The notes beneath the pieces are model-generated. The model was given only the letters and a program-made list of their open reading frames with translations. It was not told the origin of the DNA and did not search any database. The position numbers and the translations under genes are program-made. A stretch of DNA of 64,000 nt from Clavibacter californiensis (GTDB taxonomy: Bacteria; Actinomycetota; Actinomycetes; Actinomycetales; Microbacteriaceae), in assembly GCF_021952865.1 (NCBI RefSeq), contig NZ_CP040792.1, forward strand, positions 1,984,001-2,048,000. Direction: 5' to 3'. Of the stretch, positions 37,235 to 47,595 are shown piece after piece (position 1 is the stretch's first letter; each line of letters begins with the position of its first letter).

Positions 37235-37654
37235 ATGTCCGCTCCCGTCCAGGAGACCCTCGTCCTCGTCAAGCCCGACGGCGTCGCCCGCGGCCTCACC
37301 GGCGAGATCCTCCGCCGCATCGAGGCCAAGGGCTACCAGATCGTCGACCTCCGCATGGTGCAGGCCGAGCGCGCCCTGCTCGAGCAGCACTACGAGGAGC
37401 ACCAGGGCAAGCCGTTCTACGAGCCGCTCGTCGAGTTCATGGAGTCGGGCCCGATCGTCGCCGTGCGCGTCGCCGGGAACCGCGTCATCGAGGGCTTCCG
37501 CTCGCTCGCGGGCACGACCGACCCGACGGGCGCCGCCCCCGGCACGATCCGCGGCGACCTCGGCCGCGACTGGGGCCTCGCCGTCGCGCAGAACCTCGTG
37601 CACGGCAGCGACTCGCCCGAGTCCGCCGCGCGCGAGCTCGCCCTCTGGTTCTAG
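37235..37654 (+). CDS. ndk: nucleoside diphosphate kinase
   Basis: A 139-residue NDK that transfers gamma-phosphate between nucleoside triphosphates and diphosphates through phospho-His. The active His123 is in NLVHGSDSPESA, the universal signature. Length is normal. An AGGAGG site lies 6 nt before the ATG. It is the last gene of the ileS-folC-DUF4233-ndk unit, and a terminator follows. Confidence 0.97.
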   Translation: MSAPVQETLVLVKPDGVARGLTGEILRRIEAKGYQIVDLRMVQAERALLEQHYEEHQGKPFYEPLVEFMESGPIVAVRVAGNRVIEGFRSLAGTTDPTGAAPGTIRGDLGRDWGLAVAQNLVHGSDSPESAARELALWF

Positions 37655-37668
37655 GACGCGCACGAGGT

Positions 37669-37699
37669 GAGGGGCCGACCGGCATCCGGTCGGCCCCTC
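37669..37699. terminator. bidirectional hairpin terminator (ndk / VKOR)
   Basis: 14-bp arms GAGGGGCCGACCGG and complement with loop CAT, between the convergent ndk and VKOR genes. Confidence 0.8.
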
Positions 37700-37715
37700 C
37701 CGTCGTCCCGGCGCC

Positions 37716-38324
37716 TCAGCCGAGCAGCGTCGGGATGAGGGCGGGGAACGTCGCCATGATCGCGACCACGATGATCGCGTAGTTCAGCACCACGACCGCC
37801 CACGTGTACGGCGCCACGGCGTCCGCGGCCCGGCGGATCCCCGCGGGGACCGGCAGCAGGCCAGCGCGCGCGGTGGCGGACAGCGTGCCCCACCACAGCG
37901 GGATCATCGCGCTCCACACGAGCAGGCAGTAGGGGCAGAGTGCGCCGATGACGAAGACGCTCTGCGTGAACAGCCACGTCACGAAGACCCAGCCGGCGAA
38001 GGTCCCCACCGCGAACAGCGTCCAGAACCAGCGTGCGAACCGCGCACCCGCGAACAGGGCCATGCCGATGACGATCGGCACCACGAACGCGGCGACCCCG
38101 ATGAGCGGGTTGGGGAAGCCGAACAGCGATCCCTGGCGCGACTCGATGACGGTGGCGCAGGAGATGAACGGGTTGATGTCGCACGAGAGCGACGCGCCCG
38201 GGTTCTCGAGCAGGTGCAGCCGGTCGAGCACGAGGACGAACGCGCCGATCCAGCCGACGATGCCCGTGACGACGAGCAGGACGGCCAGGGAGCGGGGGTG
38301 CGCGGGGGCCCGGGTCGCGGTCAT
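37716..38324 (-). CDS. vitamin K epoxide reductase (VKOR)-family membrane protein
   Basis: A 202-residue membrane protein with four to five helices. It has both VKOR cysteine pairs: Cys48 and Cys56 in the first extracellular loop (SCDINPFISC) and the Cys130-Pro-Tyr-Cys133 quinone-side motif. Such proteins replace DsbB in actinobacteria, reoxidising an extracytoplasmic DsbA with menaquinone. No DsbA partner is encoded next to it; the thioredoxin-fold gene at 66 is cytoplasmic and not its partner. CATGAT lies 6 nt before the ATG (minus strand 38336-38331), so it is probably leaderless. Confidence 0.92.
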   Translation of the reverse strand: MTATRAPAHPRSLAVLLVVTGIVGWIGAFVLVLDRLHLLENPGASLSCDINPFISCATVIESRQGSLFGFPNPLIGVAAFVVPIVIGMALFAGARFARWFWTLFAVGTFAGWVFVTWLFTQSVFVIGALCPYCLLVWSAMIPLWWGTLSATARAGLLPVPAGIRRAADAVAPYTWAVVVLNYAIIVVAIMATFPALIPTLLG

Positions 38325-38629
38325 GCGGTGATCATGGCAGACGGGGGAGCGCCGACCCTGACGGCCGGGTGGGCGTCGGCGTGCGATACTGGCAGGCAGG
38401 TCGGACCGCCGCGCGGCACGACCGCCATGAAGAGTCTTTCCCGGGGCAGACCCGGGCCGCCAGGCACGTCCGGCGGCGGATAGCCAGTTCCGTACCAGTG
38501 CGCACGACCGAAGCCTCGGGCCGGACGTCGCAGACCAGGATCGACGGAGAGCCGCGTATGCGGGGATCCACTCGGAGAGCTACCGGGGTACGGCGCGGCC
38601 GTACCGACCGGTTGAGGAGTGCACCAGAG
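38325..38629 (+). promoter_or_regulatory. 305-bp leader region of the RNase E/G gene
   Basis: No convincing gene. It holds an extended -10 (TGCGATACT, ending 38390) that would give a 5' untranslated region of about 230 nt, a small hairpin CCCGGG-GCAGA-CCCGGG (38440-38456), and complementary GTAC-containing segments (38581-38606) close to the start. Long structured leaders are a hallmark of RNase E genes that control their own mRNA decay, so autoregulation is plausible but not shown. Confidence 0.5.
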
Positions 38630-41626
38630 ATGGTGGAGAGAGACGAGAACACCGGCAGGAGGCGACCCAGCCTCTTCGAGCGGCTCACGGGCCGCCGCGC
38701 CGACACGACCGCGGCGACGGGGACCGGCGGCACGCCCGCACTCCCCGCGTCCGCGACCCCCGAGGCGAGCGGCACGCCCGCCGCCTCCGAAGCGAAGGGC
38801 CACACCCTGAACGAGAACGACGACACCCGGACCACGCCCGTCGAGCAGGAGGCGCCGGTCGCCCGCCGCTCCCGCCGCGCGAGCACCCCCGCATCCGCGC
38901 CCGCGGTCGCCCAGCCGGACGACGCCAGCGTCGACGCGTCCGCCTCGGCATCCGCTCCCGCCGCCGACGCCGACGCCCAGGCCGCCGAGCAGCCCGCCGC
39001 GCCCGCCGCCCGTGCGCCGCGGAAGCGCGCCCCGCGCAAGGCCGCCGTCGCGGCCGAGCAGGAGGCGGCCCCGGCCGACGCAGCCGACACCGAGGCGCCC
39101 GCAGCGGAGTCCGCCTCCGCCCCTCCGATCGCTGAGCCCGTCGCCGAGGCGCCCGCCGCTCCGGTCCGCGCCGTCCCGTCCCTCTCCGTCTTCTTCCAGG
39201 CCCCGGACATCGCGCCGCTGCCTCCCCGCCGAGAGCGCGACGACCGCCGCGACGACGTCCGCGACGAGGACGACGACCTGGACCGCGACGACCGCCCCGC
39301 GCGCTCCTCGCGCCGCGGCGGCCGCGGACAGGACCGCAGCCAGGACCGCGGCGTCAGCCGCGACGGCCGTGGCCGCGACACCCGCGACGACGACCACGAC
39401 GACGAGGACGACTCCCCGTCTGTCCGGCGCCGTGCGCGCCGGCGCTCCGGCGAGGAGGGCCGCGACGGCGACGACGCGCCCGGCACGGTCGTCAAGGTCC
39501 GCACGCCGCGCGAGCCCGAGCTCATCACCGAGCCCCAGCGGATCAAGGGATCCACGCGCCTCGAGGCCAAGAAGCAGCGCCGCCGCGACGGCCGCGACGC
39601 CGGCCGCCGCCGTCCCGTGCTCACCGAGTCGGAGTACCTGGCCCGCCGGGAGTCGGTCGACCGCAGCATGATCGTGCGCTCGCGCGACGGCAAGATCCAG
39701 ATCGGCGTGCTGGAGGACCAGGTGCTCGTCGAGCACTACGTGGCCCGCGCCGACGAGGCGTCGCTCATCGGCAACGTGTACCTCGGCCGCGTCCAGAACG
39801 TCCTCCCGAGCATGGAGGCCGCCTTCATCGACATCGGCCGAGGCCGCAACGCCGTGCTCTACTCCGGCGAGGTCGACTGGGAGGCCGCGAACGCCGACAA
39901 GGGCGGCGGGAGCCACGCGCGCCGCATCGAGGTCGCGCTGAAGCCCGGCGACCGCGTGCTCGTCCAGGTCACCAAGGACCCGGTCGGCCACAAGGGCGCC
40001 CGCCTCACGAGTCAGGTGAGCCTCCCGGGCCGCTACCTCGTCTACGTGCCCAACGGGTCCATGAACGGCATCAGCCGGAAGCTCCCCGACACCGAGCGCG
40101 CGCGCCTCAAGAAGACGCTCAAGGAGGTGCTGCCCGAGAACGTGGGCGTCATCGTCCGCACCGCGGCCGAGGGCGCGACCGAGGAGCAGCTGAAGCTCGA
40201 CGTCGAGCGCCTCACCTCGCAGTGGGCCGAGATCAGCCGCCAGGTCGAGAAGGCGCAGGCGCCCGCGCTCCTGCACTCGGAGCCGGACCTGCTGCTGAAG
40301 ATCATCCGCGACGTCTTCAACGAGGACTTCCGCGAGCTCGTGATCGACGGCGGCGACGCGCAGGAGATCATCGAGGGCTACCTCCGCGGCGTGGCGCCCG
40401 ACCTCATCGACCGGGTGCAGACGTACTCGGGCGAGAAGGACTCGTTCGACCACCACCGCATCAGCGAGCAGATCGAGAAGGCGCTCGACCGCAAGGTCTG
40501 GCTGCCCTCGGGCGGCTCGCTCGTCATCGACCGCACCGAGGCCATGACCGTGGTCGACGTCAACACGGGGAAGTTCGTCGGATCCGGCGGCAACCTCGAG
40601 GAGACCGTCACCAAGAACAACCTCGAGGCCGCCGAGGAGATCGTCCGCCAGATGCGCCTGCGCGACATCGGCGGCATCATCGTCGTCGACTTCATCGACA
40701 TGGTGCTCGAGACCAACCGCGATCTCGTGCTGCGCCGTCTGGTGGAGTGCCTCAGCCGCGACCGGACCAAGCACCAGGTCGCCGAGGTCACCTCGCTCGG
40801 CCTCGTGCAGATGACGCGCAAGAAGCTCGGCCTCGGGCTGCTCGAGTCGTTCTCGGAGAACTGCGAGACGTGCGCCGGGCGGGGGATCATCATCCACCAC
40901 GACCCGCTCATGGCCCACAAGCAGACGCCGCAGGAGCCCATTCAGGGCCAGGGGCGCCGCCGCGGCGGCAAGGGCCCGCAGGAGCACGGCAACGGCGGCG
41001 GTCGCGGCAACGGCGGCGGCCAGGCGCAGCAGCAGCAGCGCACGCCCGCGGCGAGCACGCACAGCATCACCGACGACGCGCGCTCCGCCCTCGCCAAGAT
41101 CGCCACGAGCACCATCCAGACGGTGAACGAGGCGATCGACCGGGTCGAGGACGTCGTGCGCACGCCCGACGAGACCGCGGACCCGGCCGTGCAGGCCGAG
41201 GCTGCTCCCGTCGAGGAGCAGACCCGCGGCGACCGTCCGCGTCGGAGCCGCGGGGGCCGGGGACGCGCGTCGTCCGCCACCGTCGAGGGGCAGGACAGCT
41301 CGGAGCCGCAGGCGCCCGCCGCCGAGGCGCCGTCCGCTCCCGCCGAGGACCCGACGCCGGCCGACGCGCCGGTGGAGGAGCCCGCCCTGTCGACGCTCGA
41401 GCCGCGCGAGGCCATCCGCCTCGAGCCGGTGCAGATCCTCGACATCCCGGTCGCGAGCGCGCGCACAGCACCGCGCCGCGTCAGCTCGGCGGACGCGGAG
41501 CAGCTCCTCGGCTCCGTCCTCGACGCGCTGCCGCAGCCCAAGGAGCCCGGACAGGGGCGTTCGCGCAGCCGCCGGGTCTCCACGCAGACGCTGACGACGC
41601 CGGCCCCGGCCGACGACGCGAGCTGA
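38630..41626 (+). CDS. rne: ribonuclease E/G family endoribonuclease
   Basis: A 998-residue RNase E/G. The first 370 residues are a disordered Ala/Pro/Glu then Arg/Asp-rich tract (DDRRDDVRDEDDD-like), placed N-terminal as in other actinobacteria. The catalytic core follows: S1 domain (VYLGRVQNVLPSMEAAFID), a 5' sensor region, and DNase-I-like site with Mg-binding Asp643 (VVDVNTG) and Asp687 (VVDFIDM). The zinc link Cys745/Cys748 (CETC) joins the dimer. A Gly/Gln-rich then Pro/Ala/Glu-rich tail ends it and may bind degradosome partners. Start chosen at 38630 (GAGGAG about 10 nt upstream); a GTG at 38369 would put the promoter inside the gene. Confidence 0.93.
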   Translation: MVERDENTGRRRPSLFERLTGRRADTTAATGTGGTPALPASATPEASGTPAASEAKGHTLNENDDTRTTPVEQEAPVARRSRRASTPASAPAVAQPDDASVDASASASAPAADADAQAAEQPAAPAARAPRKRAPRKAAVAAEQEAAPADAADTEAPAAESASAPPIAEPVAEAPAAPVRAVPSLSVFFQAPDIAPLPPRRERDDRRDDVRDEDDDLDRDDRPARSSRRGGRGQDRSQDRGVSRDGRGRDTRDDDHDDEDDSPSVRRRARRRSGEEGRDGDDAPGTVVKVRTPREPELITEPQRIKGSTRLEAKKQRRRDGRDAGRRRPVLTESEYLARRESVDRSMIVRSRDGKIQIGVLEDQVLVEHYVARADEASLIGNVYLGRVQNVLPSMEAAFIDIGRGRNAVLYSGEVDWEAANADKGGGSHARRIEVALKPGDRVLVQVTKDPVGHKGARLTSQVSLPGRYLVYVPNGSMNGISRKLPDTERARLKKTLKEVLPENVGVIVRTAAEGATEEQLKLDVERLTSQWAEISRQVEKAQAPALLHSEPDLLLKIIRDVFNEDFRELVIDGGDAQEIIEGYLRGVAPDLIDRVQTYSGEKDSFDHHRISEQIEKALDRKVWLPSGGSLVIDRTEAMTVVDVNTGKFVGSGGNLEETVTKNNLEAAEEIVRQMRLRDIGGIIVVDFIDMVLETNRDLVLRRLVECLSRDRTKHQVAEVTSLGLVQMTRKKLGLGLLESFSENCETCAGRGIIIHHDPLMAHKQTPQEPIQGQGRRRGGKGPQEHGNGGGRGNGGGQAQQQQRTPAASTHSITDDARSALAKIATSTIQTVNEAIDRVEDVVRTPDETADPAVQAEAAPVEEQTRGDRPRRSRGGRGRASSATVEGQDSSEPQAPAAEAPSAPAEDPTPADAPVEEPALSTLEPREAIRLEPVQILDIPVASARTAPRRVSSADAEQLLGSVLDALPQPKEPGQGRSRSRRVSTQTLTTPAPADDAS

Positions 41627-41650
41627 CGCGTCGGCTGCCCGTCAGGCAGC

Positions 41651-41698
41651 CGCACGAGGGAGGGCCCGGGGCGCATGCTCCGGGCCCTCCGTCGTGCG
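41651..41698. terminator. bidirectional hairpin terminator (rne / DUF4031)
   Basis: Arms beginning CGCACGA and GGGCCCGG with their complements and loop around GCGCATG, between the convergent RNase E/G and DUF4031 genes. Confidence 0.75.
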
Positions 41699-41715
41699 AT
41701 CGGACGTCCGCCGCG

Positions 41716-41994
41716 TCAGGATCCCAGCCCGCGCCGTTCGCGCTGGGTGACCCGCAGCCCGCTCGCCTGCAGCCGCCGGACGAGGTCGCGGTTCGAGACC
41801 GCCACGGCGCCGCGTGCCACCAGCTCCGCGTGCCGTTCCTCGGGCACGTCGTAGTGGTCGCGGTCGAAGGCCTTCTCGGGGACACCGGCCGCCCGGGCGA
41901 AGGCGTGCAGCTCCTCGAGGGACGCGTCGCTCACCAGGTGCGCCCAGAGCCTGCCGTGCGCTGGCCAGGCCGGTCGATCGAGGAGGACGGTCAT
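41716..41994 (-). CDS. DUF4031 small protein
   Basis: A 92-residue soluble protein of the DUF4031 family. It has the conserved start TVLLDRPAWPAHGRLWAHLVSD and the FDRDHYDVPEERHAELVARGA segment. Function is unknown; a His/Asp-rich core could bind metal. TAAGCT lies 6 nt before the ATG (minus strand 42006-42001) with no Shine-Dalgarno site, so it is probably leaderless. Confidence 0.88.
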   Translation of the reverse strand: MTVLLDRPAWPAHGRLWAHLVSDASLEELHAFARAAGVPEKAFDRDHYDVPEERHAELVARGAVAVSNRDLVRRLQASGLRVTQRERRGLGS

Positions 41995-42098
41995 CCTGCG
42001 AGCTTAGGCAGGCCCGTCGCCGGTGGGTGCACCGCCTGGGCCCTCGGTCGGCGACGACGCGCCCGGCGGGAATGCGGCGAGGACGCCGCCGGCTCGCG

Positions 42099-42104
42099 TA
42101 TGAT
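42099..42104 (+). promoter_or_regulatory. -10 box for the rplU-rpmA transcript
   Basis: TATGAT, the best -10 match in the region; start near 42111 gives a leader of about 175 nt before rplU. Confidence 0.55.
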
Positions 42105-42110
42105 CGACCG

Positions 42111-42285
42111 AGGACGCCGGGGGTCCGGAGTTTGACCCCTGTCCGGCGTTCCGGTAACGTGAGTCGCTGGCATGCGCCGATCCCTAGAGATCATGCGCCT
42201 GCGGCAGACTTCCTCCAATGATTCGGGCCACAGGGCGTCAAGTCCCCAGTGAGTCAAGCCCGCGAGAGAAAACAGGTACGGAAAA
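42111..42285 (+). promoter_or_regulatory. structured leader of rplU (possible ribosomal-protein autoregulatory RNA)
   Basis: The leader opens with a strong hairpin: GGACGCCGG (42112-42120) pairs with CCGGCGTTCC (42143-42152) and GGGTC with GACCC inside. A second element around 42168-42198 pairs GCGC and GATC with themselves. Ribosomal-protein leaders of this kind often bind L21 or L27 to control translation. I do not recognise it as a named family. Confidence 0.45.
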
Positions 42286-42594
42286 GTGGTTTACGCAGTT
42301 GTGCGCGCCGGCGGTCGGCAGGAGAAGGTCGAGGTCGGGACCATCGTGACGATGGACCGGGTCAAGAACCAGCAGAGCGGCAAGGTCGTGTTCCCCGCGG
42401 TCCTGCTCGTCGACGGCGACACCATCACCACGGACGCCGCCAAGCTCGCCGACGTCACCGTCAGCGCCGAGATCCTGAACGACCTCCGCGGTCCCAAGAT
42501 CGTCATCCAGAAGTTCAAGAACAAGACCGGGTACAAGAAGCGCCAGGGGCACCGCCAGGACCTCACGCGCGTCCAGGTCACCGAGATCAACTAG
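42286..42594 (+). CDS. rplU: 50S ribosomal protein L21
   Basis: A 102-residue L21 that binds 23S rRNA domains. The full family sequence is present: [17 protein letters not shown] at the N terminus and the basic [20 protein letters not shown]-terminal loop. GTG start. It is followed by rpmA after 24 nt, the universal L21-L27 pair. Confidence 0.97.
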   Translation: MVYAVVRAGGRQEKVEVGTIVTMDRVKNQQSGKVVFPAVLLVDGDTITTDAAKLADVTVSAEILNDLRGPKIVIQKFKNKTGYKKRQGHRQDLTRVQVTEIN

Positions 42595-42618
42595 CACCGA
42601 GACCGCAGGGAGAAACAG

Positions 42619-42873
42619 ATGGCACACAAGAAGGGCGCGAGCTCTACCCGCAACGGCCGTGACTCGAACGCCCAGCGCCTCGGCGTGAAGCGCTTCGGCG
42701 GCCAGGTCGTCGGCGCCGGCGAGATCATCGTCCGCCAGCGCGGCACGCACTTCCACCCCGGCGTCAACGTCGGCCGTGGCGGCGACGACACGCTGTTCGC
42801 CCTCTCCGCCGGCTCGGTGCAGTTCGGCGTCAAGGGCGGCCGCAAGGTCGTCAACATCGTCGTCCCGGCCTAG
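42619..42873 (+). CDS. rpmA: 50S ribosomal protein L27
   Basis: An 84-residue L27, whose N-terminal tail reaches the peptidyl transferase centre. The sequence starts [16 protein letters not shown], so there is no cleaved Firmicute-type N-terminal extension. GGGAG precedes the ATG. Obg follows after 119 nt. Confidence 0.98.
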   Translation: MAHKKGASSTRNGRDSNAQRLGVKRFGGQVVGAGEIIVRQRGTHFHPGVNVGRGGDDTLFALSAGSVQFGVKGGRKVVNIVVPA

Positions 42874-42974
42874 CGCAGGCCGACAGCACGGACGCTGCGG
42901 CGGCACTGCCGCGCAGCACTTCAAGGGCGGGCCTCGGCCCGCCCTTGTCTGCGTTCCGCAGGGAACACCCCTAG

Positions 42975-44531
<1,557 letters not shown>

Positions 44532-44534
44532 CGG

Positions 44535-45314
44535 GTGGGGACGGCCTCCCGCGCGGGCATCGCGTCCGCGCGGCGCATCGTCGTGAAGGTCGGATCGTCG
44601 TCCATCAGCGGGGACAACGCCGGGCAGATCGCACCGCTCGTGGACGCCATCGCTTCCGTGCACGCGCGGGGTGCTGAGGTCGTCCTCGTGTCCTCCGGCG
44701 CCATCGCCACGGGGATGCCCTTCCTCCGGCTCGACGACCGCCCGGCCGACCTCGCCACCCAGCAGGCCGCGGCCGCGGTCGGCCAGAGCGTGCTGATCTT
44801 CCGCTACCAGGAGAGCCTCGACCGCTACGGCATAGTCGCGGGCCAGGTGCTCCTCACAGCCGGCGACCTCGCCGCACCCGACCACCGGGAGAACGCGCAG
44901 CGCGCCATGGAGCGGCTGCTCGGCCTCCGCCTGCTGCCCATCGTCAACGAGAACGACACCGTCGCCACGCACGAGATCCGCTTCGGCGACAACGACCGGC
45001 TGGCAGCGCTCGTCGCCCGACTGGTTGGCGCCGACCTGCTGCTCCTCCTCTCGGACGTGGACGCCCTCTACACGCGACCGCCGGAGGAGCCGGGCGCCCG
45101 CCGCATCGAGCACGTGGGGTTCGGCGACGAGCTCGACGGCGTCGAGATCGGCAGCACCGGCACGGGAGTCGGCACCGGGGGAGCGGTGACCAAGGTCGCC
45201 GCCGCGCGCCTCGCCGCCGAGGCCGGCACCGGGGTGCTCCTCACGTCGACCGCGCAGGTCCGCTCGGCCCTCGCCGGCGAGCACGTCGGCACCTGGTTCG
45301 CGCCCCGCGGCTGA
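44535..45314 (+). CDS. proB: glutamate 5-kinase, PUA-less form
   Basis: A 259-residue amino-acid kinase making gamma-glutamyl phosphate, the first step of proline synthesis. The core motifs [27 protein letters not shown] and the [12 protein letters not shown] stretch are present, and the [16 protein letters not shown] loop binds nucleotide. It ends about 100 residues short of the usual enzyme, lacking the C-terminal PUA domain. GTG start 3 nt after obg, with no strong ribosome-binding site, so translation probably depends on obg. Without PUA, feedback inhibition or oligomerisation may differ. Confidence 0.93.
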   Translation: MGTASRAGIASARRIVVKVGSSSISGDNAGQIAPLVDAIASVHARGAEVVLVSSGAIATGMPFLRLDDRPADLATQQAAAAVGQSVLIFRYQESLDRYGIVAGQVLLTAGDLAAPDHRENAQRAMERLLGLRLLPIVNENDTVATHEIRFGDNDRLAALVARLVGADLLLLLSDVDALYTRPPEEPGARRIEHVGFGDELDGVEIGSTGTGVGTGGAVTKVAAARLAAEAGTGVLLTSTAQVRSALAGEHVGTWFAPRG

Positions 45315-45350
45315 ACGCCCCGCCAGCACCTCGGGCCGGCGGTGCGTCAG

Positions 45351-45356
45351 TAGGCT
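45351..45356 (+). promoter_or_regulatory. -10 box for leaderless proA transcript
   Basis: TAGGCT ends 7 nt before the proA ATG. It suggests proA has its own leaderless promoter even though proB lies just upstream. Confidence 0.5.
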
Positions 45357-45363
45357 GCCGTGC

Positions 45364-46662
45364 ATGCCCTCGAACGCGCCCATCGCCCCGACCGTCGCCA
45401 CCGAGGCCCTCCCCGCCGACGAGCTCGAGCGGATCCTCGAGGCCGCCCGCACCGCATCCATCTCCCTCGCCGCCAGCACCTCCGTCCAGCGCGACACGGC
45501 GCTCGACGCCGTCGCGGCCGCGCTCGTCGCCGGAGCCGACCGCATCGTCGCGGCCAACGCCGAGGACCTCGCCGCGGGCCGGGACGCCGGGCTGGCAGCT
45601 GGCCTCCTCGACCGGCTGACGCTCGACGGCCGGCGCGTGGCGTCCCTGTCCGACGCCGTCACCGGGATCCGCGGGCTCGACGACCCGCTGGGCCACGTCG
45701 TCCGCGGCCGCACGCTCCCGAACGGCCTGCTGCTCTCCCAGGTGCGCGTCCCCTTCGGCGTGGTCGGCGCGATCTACGAGGCCCGGCCCAACGTCACGGT
45801 CGACATCGCCGCGCTCGCGCTGAAGAGCGGCAACGCCGTCGTGCTGCGCGGCGGATCGGCGGCGCTGCGCACCAACGCCGTCCTCGTCGACGTCATGCGC
45901 GCCGCCCTCGAGCGCGTCGACCTCCCCGCGGACGCGGTGCAGACCGTCGACGCGCACGGCCGCGCGGGCGCCGCCCGGCTCATGCGGGCACGCGGCCTCG
46001 TCGACGTGCTCGTGCCGCGCGGATCCGCCGAGCTCATCCGCACCGTCGTCGAGGAGTCGACCGTGCCGGTCATCGAGACCGGCGCCGGCGTCGTGCACGT
46101 CTACCTCGACGCGTCGGCCGACGCGCGCATGTCCGTCGACATCGCGGTCGACGCCAAGGTCAGCCGCCCGAGCGTGTGCAACGCGATGGAGACGCTGCTG
46201 GTGCACCGCGACGCCGCCCCCCGGGTCCTCCCCGCCGTGCTCGACGCCCTCCGCGACCGGGGCGTGACGGTGCACGGCGACGCCGCCGTGCACGAGCTCT
46301 GGCCGGACGCCGTCCCCGCCACGGACGAGGACTGGGCAGCCGAGTACCTCTCGCTCGACCTCGCGGTGCGCGTCGTCGACTCCGTGGAGGACGCGGTCGC
46401 CCACATCGCCCGCTGGTCGACGCACCACACCGAGTCCATCGTCACGTCCGACCTCGCCGTCGCCGAGCGCTTCCTCGCCGCCGTGGACTCGGCCGTCGTG
46501 ATGGTCAACGCGTCCACGCGCTTCACCGACGGATCCGAGTTCGGCTTCGGCGCCGAGGTCGGCATCTCCACCCAGAAGCTGCACGCGCGGGGTCCGATGG
46601 GCCTGCAGGAGCTCACCAGCACCAAGTGGATCGTGCGGGGGAGCGGGCAGGTCCGCGGCTGA
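45364..46662 (+). CDS. proA: gamma-glutamyl phosphate reductase
   Basis: A 432-residue aldehyde-dehydrogenase-fold enzyme, second step of proline synthesis, NADPH-dependent. The [17 protein letters not shown] segment and the catalytic Cys in [12 protein letters not shown] are conserved, as is the C-terminal [15 protein letters not shown]. It follows proB after a 49-nt gap that contains its own -10 box, so proline genes may be only partly co-expressed. A hairpin follows. Confidence 0.96.
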   Translation: MPSNAPIAPTVATEALPADELERILEAARTASISLAASTSVQRDTALDAVAAALVAGADRIVAANAEDLAAGRDAGLAAGLLDRLTLDGRRVASLSDAVTGIRGLDDPLGHVVRGRTLPNGLLLSQVRVPFGVVGAIYEARPNVTVDIAALALKSGNAVVLRGGSAALRTNAVLVDVMRAALERVDLPADAVQTVDAHGRAGAARLMRARGLVDVLVPRGSAELIRTVVEESTVPVIETGAGVVHVYLDASADARMSVDIAVDAKVSRPSVCNAMETLLVHRDAAPRVLPAVLDALRDRGVTVHGDAAVHELWPDAVPATDEDWAAEYLSLDLAVRVVDSVEDAVAHIARWSTHHTESIVTSDLAVAERFLAAVDSAVVMVNASTRFTDGSEFGFGAEVGISTQKLHARGPMGLQELTSTKWIVRGSGQVRG

Positions 46663-46664
46663 CG

Positions 46665-46683
46665 GCACGCCCGGCGGGCGTGC
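46665..46683 (+). terminator. weak hairpin after proA
   Basis: Arms GCACGCCC and GGGCGTGC with loop GGC, directly after the proA stop. No T-run; a new -10 (TAGGAT, 46706-46711) follows, so it may separate the units. Confidence 0.45.
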
Positions 46684-46705
46684 GCCCCGTGCGGGGGCCC
46701 GCCGG

Positions 46706-46711
46706 TAGGAT
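46706..46711 (+). promoter_or_regulatory. putative -10 box before the small membrane protein and nadD
   Basis: TAGGAT 48 nt before the ATG at 46760, giving a leader of about 40 nt with a CGGAGA ribosome-binding site. Confidence 0.4.
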
Positions 46712-46759
46712 GGCAGGCGCCGCCTCCGCTCGACGGGGCGTGCCACGAACGGAGATCAC

Positions 46760-46975
46760 ATGCACGCGCTGACCACCACCATCCTCGCCGAGACCGAGCA
46801 CGCCATGGAGCTCGCCGCTCCGCTCTGGGTGTTCCCGGCCGTCGCGGCGGTCGCGTTCCTCGCGCTCGGCGTGGTCATGTTCAGCTTCCGCGACGTGGCG
46901 AACCGCCACTCGGAGAAGTGGGGCAAGCCCCCGGTGGCCGAGCAGGGCCACGGCACCGCCGACTCCACCCACTGA
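46760..46975 (+). CDS. small single-pass membrane protein, 71 residues
   Basis: One strong transmembrane helix (about residues 22-43, [20 protein letters not shown]) between a short extracellular N-terminal segment and a basic then polar C-terminal tail ([14 protein letters not shown]). No known domain. It is 17 nt upstream of nadD in the same orientation, so likely co-transcribed. Function unknown. Confidence 0.75.
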   Translation: MHALTTTILAETEHAMELAAPLWVFPAVAAVAFLALGVVMFSFRDVANRHSEKWGKPPVAEQGHGTADSTH

Positions 46976-46992
46976 GCGCGAGAACCCACCAC

Positions 46993-47595
46993 ATGACGAC
47001 GGCCGCCGCCCCGCGCCTCCGCATCGGGGTCATGGGCGGCACGTTCGACCCCATCCACAACGGCCACCTCGTCGCCGCGAGCGAGGTGCAGCAGCACCTC
47101 CAGCTCGACGAGGTGATCTTCGTCCCCACCGGCCAGCCGTGGCAGAAGCAGACCGTCACGGACGGTGAGCACCGCTACCTGATGACGGTGATCGCGACCG
47201 CGGCCAACCCGCGCTTCACCGTCAGCCGCGTCGACATCGACCGCGCGGGCACCACGTACACGATCGACACGCTCCGCGACATCCGGCGCACCCACCCGGA
47301 CGCGGAGCTGTTCTTCATCACGGGAGCGGACGCCATCCAGCAGATCCTGGGCTGGAAGGACGTCGCCGAGCTGTGGGACCTGGCGCACTTCGTCGCCGTC
47401 ACCCGGCCCGGGCACGACCTGACCGAGAGCGGCCTCCCGCACGCCGACGTAAGATTGCTGGAGGTGCCGGCGCTGGCGATCTCCTCGACCGACTGCCGAG
47501 CCCGTGTCGGTCGGGGCTTCCCCGTGTGGTACCTCGTCCCCGACGGAGTCGTCCAGTACATCTCCAAGCACCACCTGTATCGGAGCCCGCAATGA
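46993..47595 (+). CDS. nadD: nicotinate-nucleotide adenylyltransferase
   Basis: A 200-residue nucleotidyltransferase that makes deamido-NAD in NAD synthesis. The signature [11 protein letters not shown] is at 15-25 and the C-terminal [13 protein letters not shown] replaces the common ISST(x)IR phosphate loop. Start ATG at 46993; upstream in-frame codons belong to the previous gene's overlap region and have no better signal. Its stop overlaps the next gene as ATGA. Confidence 0.95.
   Translation: MTTAAAPRLRIGVMGGTFDPIHNGHLVAASEVQQHLQLDEVIFVPTGQPWQKQTVTDGEHRYLMTVIATAANPRFTVSRVDIDRAGTTYTIDTLRDIRRTHPDAELFFITGADAIQQILGWKDVAELWDLAHFVAVTRPGHDLTESGLPHADVRLLEVPALAISSTDCRARVGRGFPVWYLVPDGVVQYISKHHLYRSPQ

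Noticed and set aside
38369-38629. N-terminal extension of the RNase E/G gene from GTG 38369
   Set aside because: It would overlap the likely promoter and adds a Arg-rich stretch with no family similarity; GAGGAG supports 38630.
38321-41062. 913-codon antisense frame over the RNase E/G gene
   Set aside because: Same shadow pattern; the plus-strand frame has intact catalytic motifs.
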